Source of the DNA: Akkermansiaceae bacterium UBA5688
GTDB lineage: Bacteria > Verrucomicrobiota > Verrucomicrobiia > Verrucomicrobiales > Akkermansiaceae
Length of the DNA: 14,099 nucleotides
Assembly: GCA_002420315.1 (NCBI GenBank)
Contig: DIHU01000214.1
Coordinates: 1 to 14,099 of the forward strand
Direction of reading: 5' to 3'
The notes under the pieces were generated by a model. That model saw only the letters and a program-made list of their open reading frames with translations. It made no database searches and was not told the DNA's origin. This document shows positions 8,801 through 14,099 of this stretch, in pieces. The number at the start of each line of letters is the position of its first letter. Positions within the stretch are counted from its first letter, which is position 1. The translations under genes and the position numbers were made by a program.

Positions 8801-9399
8801 TGAATTTGGCTTGTTCGATCACCGTTGAGAATGAGAGTACCATCCGTTATATGCAGGATTCCCAATCCCCCATTAGATCCAGTCTGGCCATTTCCGATAT
8901 GCAAAGTCGTGGCGCTGAGAATACCGTTCAATAAGTCCACGCGGCCGTAGCCGATTTTGTTAGGGTCAACTTGTGTCGCAAATTGGGTAGGAATGTTCAG
9001 ATAATTAGCAATCTTGATTTCCCCGCCTGAAATAGTGAGTGTTCCATTACCGCCATTTTGATCACAACGCCCGACATCTAACCAAGTACATTCAAGCAGA
9101 CCTCCTTTGACGGTAGCAGAATTAGTTTTGCCATACATACCAAGCATGAACCCCCTGCAGAGTGCGGAAGTGGAAGAATCGAGGACGACTTGGGTTCCCT
9201 CTCGATTGAATGCGGCTCCAGTTCTTGAATCATTGGGAATCGTTCCACCATTCCAGTTGGCCGCGTAATCCCACCGATTATTGTTGCCTGCGCCGGTATA
9301 AAAAATATCAGCTCCCTGGCCTAATAAGGCTGAGCTAAGTAGCGCAAGACCCGTTGGAATCAATACACTCAGGCGATTTGAGACTTTCTGAAATTGCAT
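5878..9399 (-). CDS. Large secreted modular protein: beta-helix, Fn3-like and six-hairpin glycosidase-like domains
   Basis: A 1173-residue exported protein, probably a glycan-active enzyme of unknown specificity. Residues 1-30 are a signal peptide (LSVLIPTGLALLSSALLG, cleavage near QGA|D). Residues about 31-232 form a beta-helix-like region with repeated turns (GNGTLTISGGEIKIANYLNI, GILHITDGTLILNGD) that closes with GKTTITA, a layout common in PVC exoproteins. Residues about 245-330 are an Fn3-like module (AAISWKSAEGAERQQIYFGT, LNPETTYYWRVDTTKG, GPIWSF). Residues about 335-1000 resemble six-hairpin glycosidases: a beta-rich lead-in, then GMHRYDANIQIPVGSWIAD, GLSGGVTGHVNGAWKIYEHS, GFWGHQYEAADILSKMALELG and GDQYSNFNAGKILLILEDI. 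The remaining residues to 1173 form a beta-rich tail ending in AFYRVRMLE. It lies between a sulfatase and galK on the same strand. I cannot assign a GH family or catalytic residues; a lyase with the same toroid fold is an alternative. Confidence 0.8.
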   Translation of the reverse strand: MQFQKVSNRLSVLIPTGLALLSSALLGQGADIFYTGAGNNNRWDYAANWNGGTIPNDSRTGAAFNREGTQVVLDSSTSALCRGFMLGMYGKTNSATVKGGLLECTWLDVGRCDQNGGNGTLTISGGEIKIANYLNIPTQFATQVDPNKIGYGRVDLLNGILSATTLHIGNGQTGSNGGLGILHITDGTLILNGDRTSQIQDYVADEKITTTEPNTIQVDFNTSNQGKTTITAGIIDNSYRGFAGQPYPPNGLESCDTVAAISWKSAEGAERQQIYFGTSSNPPLVANVSGNRTEYELPTLNPETTYYWRVDTTKGEFTNRGPIWSFFQRPTNVCPNIAPPWNDYCVFLQQEIQGKKHGFLAGNKTNYIGGFMPSWRQQEDETIGFTHPFHNDLRSRGFGMVNDEKTGYGHDLTGWEFYKSTKVAYGTVIINGQRYESPVPIAMYWRPDRMICEYLVGGVTIREEKFIALNDTACSIITSASPITLEFAGQSFYDPRATVSTTATCTFDSTNNLVHLVEGGINLVKPYQQEVKQGVMMYDGMSTILSASKTLENYTNTTEATGQQKYSFTLPCDSNGLSLVWAMNDDKAIAITQAQSVLADSNAALEEKTDHMNDLLNNQIPYFRCSDDEIVQVYYFLWAIYMMYYIDVDEGFERYSHTQTAVNNFLGMHRYDANIQIPVGSWIADKESYANGNVLLWKEMLPFADLTTGRIPADNIGKTWYSGLSGGVTGHVNGAWKIYEHSRDKAFLGNAYDFYRALMWNSIPGFWGHQYEAADILSKMALELGYHQQEADHWQNIVNVTNYQNWFDSLWQKNGVKDYFGAGDPNKLSWTTFAYLNLKDFPEDLARDMVETWALDDVTGFNRQGQIGTNDLVSWQELIDNGGNTNFMITPDTNFFALKGIYRSGVYDHANRLTLAHLKNYHMKWGIPCAPEAVRADYGFHGDQYSNFNAGKILLILEDICGLSYSLVENSFTIADHMPQEWTFMETYVPIINGGQNYWTRFKIKRNEVGGIIYKDLEVENNRLLNLNIEPWLEDISVLEAPPNYNSTTSSSQITYQFQNEVDFSLSLKLADPDQIDILDLSFTVSPLLHDKQDKVCIRFGIGNLSTSFSTILLERSSSLQANDFNEVYRYEIDSKAEILGANIQSNILPNYFTIFDQLPPEERAFYRVRMLE

Positions 9400-9412
9400 G
9401 TTACTTTTCTAC

Positions 9413-9430
9413 AAGAGCAAGAGCAAGAGC
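9413..9430. repeat. Triple AAGAGC hexamer tandem repeat in the leader of the large glycosidase-like gene
   Basis: Three perfect tandem copies of AAGAGC (9413-9418, 9419-9424, 9425-9430) read GCTCTT x3 on the coding strand, 14-31 nt upstream of the minus-strand ATG at 9399. They lie in the 126-nt gap after the preceding sulfatase gene, where the transcript may carry an internal promoter or leader; I see no firm promoter or ribosome site there. Copy-number change by slippage would alter leader length but no coding frame. Confidence 0.6.
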
Positions 9431-9525
9431 GCTTTGTCTGAACTTTCGTTATAGTTGATAAAGCCCAGTGCAGGAATAGGCTCCATATGAGGAATTAGGG
9501 TTTGTTTTGAAGAAATCGGACTTTC

Positions 9526-10971
9526 TTAATTCTTGGTTGCGGTGTCCGCCATCTTTGCTCCCACTTTATTTCGCCACGAACTCAATTTGGCCTTTAATTC
9601 GGCAACTTTACTAGGATTTTCGGAAGCAAGATTCTTCTTCTCTGATGGGTCATCAGCGAGCGAATACAGTTGCGATTTACCGGTATCGAAATGCTCTATC
9701 AACTTCCAGTCTCCAGCTCGGATGGCACCGGCTGATACTCCACCAAGGAAATGATGCCGATCTAAGGGGTAATGCCAGGCGAGAAATTCACGGTTTGGTG
9801 CTGATTTAACATCTTTCCAATTTGCGAGAATCGAGATTCCATCGATTTTTTGCTTGGGGCTCTTTTTCACTCCAGCTGCTTCGAGTAAAGTCGGGTAGAA
9901 ATCCGTATTCATTGTTGGTAACGTGGAGGTTGCCTTCTTCTGAACACAACGCGGCCAACGAACAATCAAGGGAACACGAATACCTCCTTCGTAGAGCTCG
10001 CTCTTACCACCACGGAGAGGAGCATTGGAAGTGACATTAGTTTCACCCCCATTATCGCTGGTGAAGATAAGGATCGTATTTTCTGCAATTCTTAGCTCCT
10101 CTAATTTAGCCGCGATTTTTCCGACGCCATCATCAATCGATTCTAACATTGCCGCTAAATGAGGATTATGGTCGATCGCCCAGTGGTTACCAGGATCGCC
10201 TTTTCCTAGACCCGCGTCTTCGGAGATGTAGGAGTCTTCCCTCCCTGATTTACCTGGCGGGTGTTTCTTCCGGTATTTTTCGACAAGATCTTTTCGACCA
10301 TTTAAAATTGTGTGAGGCGCATAGTGGCTTAGATACAGAAAAAATGGCTCCTTTTTCTTCGCATTCCGTTCGATGAAATCTACTGCTTCCAGATTCAGTC
10401 GGTCGGTAAGGTATTCCTCTTTTCCAAGCCGATTTGTCTTCAGGTCAATCCACGGAATTGGCTGTGTGCGAAACACATAAGGCCATGTATTAGCACCGTT
10501 ACCGACACTCTTAACTTCACTACCAATATTCCATGAAAAGCCATGATCCTCAGGGCGAGTCTCGATCTTCGCTCCATGATGTCGGTATCCGGTTAGATGC
10601 CACTTACCAATCATCCCAGTAGTATAGCCGCCGCCAACCAGCATCTCTGGTAAAGTTAGATGATCAAGTGAGAGACCATCTGAAGCATCGGGCCGTAGGT
10701 AGTCTGTGATCCCAACTCGTGCAGGTACTTGTCCCGTTAATAATGCTGCGCGATAGGGCGAGCAGACTGGTGCCGCTGCATAAGCATTGATGAAACGTGT
10801 TCCCTCGTTTGCCAGCCGGTCAAGGTTTGGGGTCTCGTGGAAGTCGTTACCGTAGCAACCTAATTCTGCCCAGCCGAGATCATCGGCCAGAATAAAAATA
10901 ATGTTTGGCTTCTTCTCATCTGCAAAGACAGAGATGATAGAGAAACATAGAAAGGAGAGGGCTTGTTTCAT
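9526..10971 (-). CDS. Secreted FGly-dependent sulfatase (arylsulfatase-type, family S1)
   Basis: Hydrolyses a sulfate ester, probably on an external glycan. It has 481 residues, normal for the family. Residues 1-17 form a signal peptide (ALSFLCFSIISVFA|D). Alkaline-phosphatase-fold landmarks: calcium ligands in ILADDLGWAELGCYG (D30, D31) and FTSDNGG (D306, N307); the formylglycine motif CSPYRAALLTG at residues 70-80, with Cys70 to be oxidised by a maturase that is not in the window; GKWHLTG (K123, H125); SHYAPH; and Lys323 in APLRGGKSELYEGGIRVP. The C-terminal part carries the usual GDWKLIEHFDTGKSQLYSLADDPSEKKNLA. Its ATG is 4 nt after the stop of the preceding sulfatase, so the two are almost certainly cotranscribed and possibly translationally coupled; no Shine-Dalgarno is seen. 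The substrate cannot be read from the motifs. Confidence 0.93.
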   Translation of the reverse strand: MKQALSFLCFSIISVFADEKKPNIIFILADDLGWAELGCYGNDFHETPNLDRLANEGTRFINAYAAAPVCSPYRAALLTGQVPARVGITDYLRPDASDGLSLDHLTLPEMLVGGGYTTGMIGKWHLTGYRHHGAKIETRPEDHGFSWNIGSEVKSVGNGANTWPYVFRTQPIPWIDLKTNRLGKEEYLTDRLNLEAVDFIERNAKKKEPFFLYLSHYAPHTILNGRKDLVEKYRKKHPPGKSGREDSYISEDAGLGKGDPGNHWAIDHNPHLAAMLESIDDGVGKIAAKLEELRIAENTILIFTSDNGGETNVTSNAPLRGGKSELYEGGIRVPLIVRWPRCVQKKATSTLPTMNTDFYPTLLEAAGVKKSPKQKIDGISILANWKDVKSAPNREFLAWHYPLDRHHFLGGVSAGAIRAGDWKLIEHFDTGKSQLYSLADDPSEKKNLASENPSKVAELKAKLSSWRNKVGAKMADTATKN

Positions 10972-10975
10972 ATGG

Positions 10976-13195
10976 CTATTTTTGACTTTTGACTTTTAAA
11001 CTTGGGCCCACGGGTAAGCGAAACTGACTGAAGGCTTCATGTAAATCTGCGAAGGCGGGAATGAGGCGGGCCTTTTTAAGATCTCCAGATTGAATCAAGA
11101 CGCTTCTCTCAATACAAAATTGTGGGTGAATGAGCGGTGACAATCCATCAAATGAAGCTGGATCACGAAATGGATCACCATCAAATTGTTTCGTAGACTG
11201 AAGAAGAAAATACTTTGTTCCCACTAACAGATTAACGGAATGCGAAAGCTCCTTATAGTGAAATTCTCCATTTTTATTTTTCTCACCTCGGACAATTTCA
11301 ACACGGGCCAATTCCTTTCCCTCTAAAGTCACAAGTCTCACAACATGATTTGTCGATAGCGTATTTCTTCCCTCTCTTGCTGGCCGGTCACGATCTAACT
11401 CGCTACCTACAGCACGTGCCCTTCGTGCCGGTCGCGCCGAATCCGGAGCGACCCACATCCCCAGATGAGTCACACTCTGAGCTTTTTCTACCGAAAATTG
11501 AAAACCGATTTCACCATCCAAATCATTGCGTAAATTATGCCATCCCGGATCATAAATTAGGTCATTTCCTACTTTCAGATTCAATTTTCGGGCATGGCCG
11601 CGGTTGTGGATTTTCAGTAATTCTTCTGCTAAGGCTAGAGTTTCTTTTGCCAATTCCTCCTTATCTTCGCCGCCTTTGTTCTTTTGCTTTTCATAGGCAT
11701 TTGCTTCTAGGTTGTAGGCTTCAACTGGGGCTGATGCCCCTAGTTGGCCACCTTTGCCCCATGGCATGACAAGGCCACCATCTACAATTACTTTGAGATT
11801 ACCTTTGCGAATCGCAAGCACGTCATTCGAATACGGAGGTCCAAGATGGCAGAAAAATACTCGAGGCCTTGTATCCGGAGTCTTTATGGCACCTTCCCAG
11901 TAGACCAATGAATCCTGGCTATCCTGCGCTTCGCTCGGCATCAACTCGTATCCCGTTAAACTAGCCAGGGTGGCAAAGAGGTCAGTAAGCGAAAAAATTG
12001 AGTCGATTTCAGTTCCACCCTCAAACCGCCCCGGCAGAGATACCAAGAAAGGAACACGAATACCCCCTTCCCAAATCTTAGCTTTCTTGCCTCGTAATCC
12101 GCCACTCTCTGGATTCCAGCCCAAATTATCTCCTACATTTGGACCATTATCGCTGGTGAAAATGACAAGAGTATTTTCGATCATTTTGTGTCCGGGCCAG
12201 CGGGGATCATCCATCTCTCGGAGAGATTTTATAAGTGCGCCAAAGGCTACATCGTTCTCAAGAACCATGTCTTCGCGGTCACCACCAGTAGAGTTATCCG
12301 AGTAACGACTCTTATCTTTAATTCTCACTCCAGCAATCACATCGGGCACAGCGTAATCTCCACCCGGATTTCGCTGGAAGTGGTTCGCACATGGGACGTA
12401 GTAAAGAAAGAATGGTGATTCTGATTGAGATTCCTGCCGTTTCAAAAATGCTAGAGCTTCGCCAAGGAAGGTTGGTCCAATTTTAGCTAAATCCCAATCT
12501 GGTGCAGCGAGGATCCGATTTTTGCGATTCTTCATACCAATATACTTCATGGCTTTACGATCGTTTAACGTCCAATGATCATCACGAATGAAGACACGGG
12601 GTTCCGTATCGAGCGGATCCTCGGTATTTCCCGGCACTCCAAAAAACTCTTCAAACCCATGATGGGTCGGCCCATCGAGAATTCGTTTTGTGAAATCGAC
12701 ATCATGGTAATCGAAATCATCAGCAGCCTTGCCGAAAGAATCGCTGAACGACATCCCCACGTGATATTTACCAATCGCAGCTGTTCTATAACCTTTTCTT
12801 ATCAGCATTTCTGGTAGCGTCGTCAACTCACGCTGAATCATAGGGGCATTTGGGCCATGTGGCAGCCATCCTTGCTGCTTAAGATAGGAGCGATGGGCAA
12901 ACCGACCAGTTAGTAACGAATAACGAGTGGACGAGCACATCGAAGCTGGTGCGTAGGCATTAGTGAATACTAGGGCCTCTTCTGCAAACGATTCTAAATT
13001 TGGGGTCCGTAGAGTTTTTTTTATAAACCCCGCATGAGGAGACGCCTTTCTTCCTAGATAGGCACTGGTATCTCCAATGCCCATATCGTCAGCCATCATG
13101 AAGACAATATTCGGAAGATCTGGGCGAGGATTGTCAGCCGCTACCTTCAGAACAAAAATAAACGACAAAAGGAAGGGGACGAACTTGGATATCAT
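10976..13195 (-). CDS. Secreted long sulfatase with variant CSSTR site and C-terminal beta-sandwich domain
   Basis: S1-type sulfatase of 739 residues, well above the usual 450-550. I start it at the ATG at 13195, which opens a clear signal peptide (MISKFVPFLLSFIFVLKVAA|D). An upstream in-frame TTG at 13231 would overlap the preceding gene and spoil the signal. Catalytic landmarks, ATG numbering: MMADDMG (D36, D37), MCSSTRYSLLTGR with Cys87 as the formylglycine residue but Ser89 where Pro is expected, GKYH (K143, H145), FTSDNG (D349, N350) and GLRGKKAKIWEGGIRVP. Residues about 560-735 add a beta-sandwich resembling DUF4082-type domains (IGFQFSVEKAQSVTHLGMWV, HVVRLVTLEGKELARVEIV, VNLLVGTKYFLLQST). 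That domain is interrupted at 587-610 by an Arg/Ala-rich insert. It sits 26 nt after one sulfatase gene and 4 nt before the next. Confidence 0.88.
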   Translation of the reverse strand: MISKFVPFLLSFIFVLKVAADNPRPDLPNIVFMMADDMGIGDTSAYLGRKASPHAGFIKKTLRTPNLESFAEEALVFTNAYAPASMCSSTRYSLLTGRFAHRSYLKQQGWLPHGPNAPMIQRELTTLPEMLIRKGYRTAAIGKYHVGMSFSDSFGKAADDFDYHDVDFTKRILDGPTHHGFEEFFGVPGNTEDPLDTEPRVFIRDDHWTLNDRKAMKYIGMKNRKNRILAAPDWDLAKIGPTFLGEALAFLKRQESQSESPFFLYYVPCANHFQRNPGGDYAVPDVIAGVRIKDKSRYSDNSTGGDREDMVLENDVAFGALIKSLREMDDPRWPGHKMIENTLVIFTSDNGPNVGDNLGWNPESGGLRGKKAKIWEGGIRVPFLVSLPGRFEGGTEIDSIFSLTDLFATLASLTGYELMPSEAQDSQDSLVYWEGAIKTPDTRPRVFFCHLGPPYSNDVLAIRKGNLKVIVDGGLVMPWGKGGQLGASAPVEAYNLEANAYEKQKNKGGEDKEELAKETLALAEELLKIHNRGHARKLNLKVGNDLIYDPGWHNLRNDLDGEIGFQFSVEKAQSVTHLGMWVAPDSARPARRARAVGSELDRDRPAREGRNTLSTNHVVRLVTLEGKELARVEIVRGEKNKNGEFHYKELSHSVNLLVGTKYFLLQSTKQFDGDPFRDPASFDGLSPLIHPQFCIERSVLIQSGDLKKARLIPAFADLHEAFSQFRLPVGPSLKVKSQK
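11366..11437. repeat. GC-rich palindromic in-frame insert inside the long sulfatase gene
   Basis: This 72-nt stretch encodes a 24-residue peptide with 8 Arg and 5 Ala (RPARRARAV ... DRDRPAREGR) between two beta-strands of the C-terminal sulfatase module. It is clearly more GC-rich than its flanks: about 48 of 74 bases are G or C over 11378-11451. The DNA contains an imperfect inverted repeat, GGCCGGTCACGA (11382-11393) against TCGTGCCGGTC (11423-11433), with one bulge and one mismatch, and an inner GCACGTGC palindrome (11412-11419). The size, frame and palindromy recall the protein-embedded palindromic elements known from Rickettsia. Mobility is inferred from one copy only. Confidence 0.45.
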
Positions 13196-13221
13196 TTTGA
13201 AAAGAAAAAATGGGAATCGTA

Positions 13222-14099
13222 TTAGAACCAATCCGAAGAAGTTCGTTGCCTTTCGAGCTCTTTAAGTCCTTTTTGATGCCTTTTCGAATTTTGAAGCGCC
13301 TTTTGCATGCCAGTTTTCAACTTACTCTTAGTTTCAATTTTTAAATCTTGTTCTGTCAGTTTCTTTCTAGTTTCGGTGATTCGCTTCAGATCCTGCCTTA
13401 TCCACCCATCCAGTTCTTCTTGTCGTGTATCGTAAACTTCTTTTATCGACCATGCTCCGACTCTCATGAGGTAGCCATCCAATTTCAGCACCATTTCTTT
13501 AACCTTTTTTGGCATTTTTTTTGAGAGTTCCTTTGATTCGCCCATATCTTCAGCGACATTGAAGAGTTTGATTTCGCCTGTATTAAGTTGGCGCATAAGC
13601 TTGTAATCACCTAAGCGGAAGGCCGTGATTGGGGTGGTGTAAAAAGCGGGAAAATGAAAGATGAAGCCAGATTCGCGCTTCGCAAGTTTACCGGCGTTCC
13701 CTTTTTCAAAAACTGGACGAAGGCTGATACCATCGAGATTCTTAGGCAATGGCACTTCGCTACCAACTAGATCGTGCATGGTGGTGAGATAATCCCACTG
13801 CGCAACCGGATGATCACATTGCGAATTGGCCTCGATACCTGGTCCGGCAACAATCATCGGGACACGCAAACCACCTTCCCACATTTTGGCTTTACCGCCC
13901 TGAAGAGGCGGATTTTGGTTTCCCCCACCATTGTCGGAGGAGAAGATAATGTAGGTGTTTTCCTCAAGCCCTACAGCCTTCAACTTGTCCAGCACAAGGC
14001 CGATGGAAGTATCCATGTCTTCCATCATCGCAGCATAGTTGGCCTGCTCCCAAAGTGAACGGAGTTTATTGTTCTCCCCAGCCTTGATATCAGAGATGC
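13222..14099 (-). CDS. FGly-type sulfatase, C-terminal 291 residues (start beyond window edge)
   Basis: Third sulfatase of the cluster. The frame stays open past the Met codons at 14028 and 14025 to the right edge (upstream residues ISDIKAGENNKLRSLWEQANYAA), so those Met are internal and the N-terminus with the formylglycine motif is missing. Visible landmarks: MMEDMDTSIGLVLDKL, the metal-binding FSSDNGG, PPLQGGKAKMWEGGLRVPMIVAGPG with the conserved Lys, the WDYLTTMHDLVG helix, and the C-terminal subdomain FRLGDYKLMRQLNTGEIKLFNVAEDMGE. The last 70 or so residues are strongly charged and probably helical, longer than the usual sulfatase end. The next sulfatase's ATG follows after 26 nt, consistent with one transcript. 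Export and substrate cannot be judged from this part. Confidence 0.9.
   Translation of the reverse strand, partial: ISDIKAGENNKLRSLWEQANYAAMMEDMDTSIGLVLDKLKAVGLEENTYIIFSSDNGGGNQNPPLQGGKAKMWEGGLRVPMIVAGPGIEANSQCDHPVAQWDYLTTMHDLVGSEVPLPKNLDGISLRPVFEKGNAGKLAKRESGFIFHFPAFYTTPITAFRLGDYKLMRQLNTGEIKLFNVAEDMGESKELSKKMPKKVKEMVLKLDGYLMRVGAWSIKEVYDTRQEELDGWIRQDLKRITETRKKLTEQDLKIETKSKLKTGMQKALQNSKRHQKGLKELERQRTSSDWF

Noticed and set aside
10980..11000. Tandem TTTTGAC repeat at the junction of two sulfatase genes
   Set aside because: It is explained by the Lys/Ser/Gln codons at the C-terminus of the upstream gene; two perfect copies and one imperfect copy are too little to claim a functional element.
11350..11769. 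139-codon open frame antisense to the long sulfatase
   Set aside because: It is a shadow frame of a well-supported gene with clear sulfatase motifs, and its own peptide has no recognisable domain.
13196..13231. Upstream TTG start of the long sulfatase, which would overlap the preceding gene by 10 nt
   Set aside because: The ATG at 13195 gives a textbook signal peptide, while the TTG form adds a second hydrophobic stretch and has no ribosome site.
1..14099. CRISPR array, insertion sequence, phage or toxin-antitoxin system
   Set aside because: No regularly spaced repeats, transposase or integrase motifs, or small paired genes were seen on either strand.

Overview
The window looks like a carbohydrate-utilisation island from a Verrucomicrobiota-type bacterium, or a relative in the PVC group (Planctomycetes, Verrucomicrobia, Lentisphaerae). 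The reasons are several secreted FGly-type sulfatases, a LacI-like/AraC 'XylR' regulator, secreted proteins with a beta-helix, an Fn3-like module and a C-terminus ending in a FYRVR-type tail, moderate GC (roughly mid-40s % by eye), and gene starts with no clear Shine-Dalgarno sequence. No 16S or other phylogenetic marker is present, so this placement is an inference from gene content.

Layout. The left edge (1-66, minus) carries the first 22 codons of a dihydrolipoamide dehydrogenase, a housekeeping gene that marks the island boundary. A gene-free stretch of about 400 bp follows, with repeat-like sequence. On the plus strand lie a secreted glycosidase with an N-terminal jelly-roll-like module and a six-hairpin (MGH1-like) domain (473-3025), and a XylR-type regulator with a GTG start (3173-4330). 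The rest, 4597-14099, is entirely on the minus strand and reads from right to left: a sulfatase truncated by the window edge (13222-14099), a long sulfatase with a variant CSSTR active site and an extra C-terminal beta-sandwich (10976-13195), a standard sulfatase (9526-10971), a 1173-residue secreted protein with beta-helix, Fn3 and six-hairpin glycosidase-like parts (5878-9399), and a galactokinase (4597-5775). Gaps are 26, 4, 126 and 102 nt, so the three sulfatases are probably one transcript and the last two genes may belong to it.

How the genes could work together (inference): the sulfatases remove sulfate esters and the two secreted six-hairpin enzymes cut glycosidic bonds of an external sulfated glycan. 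Galactose that is released and imported would be phosphorylated by GalK. The XylR-like protein would sense a sugar and activate the locus. The best guess for the substrate is a galactose-containing sulfated glycan such as an algal galactan, but no gene here fixes the linkage.

The most unusual signals are a 72-nt GC-rich, palindrome-containing, in-frame insert in the long sulfatase that encodes an Arg/Ala-rich peptide; the Pro-to-Ser change in that enzyme's FGly motif; and the two glycosidase-like proteins, for which I recognise no characterised family.
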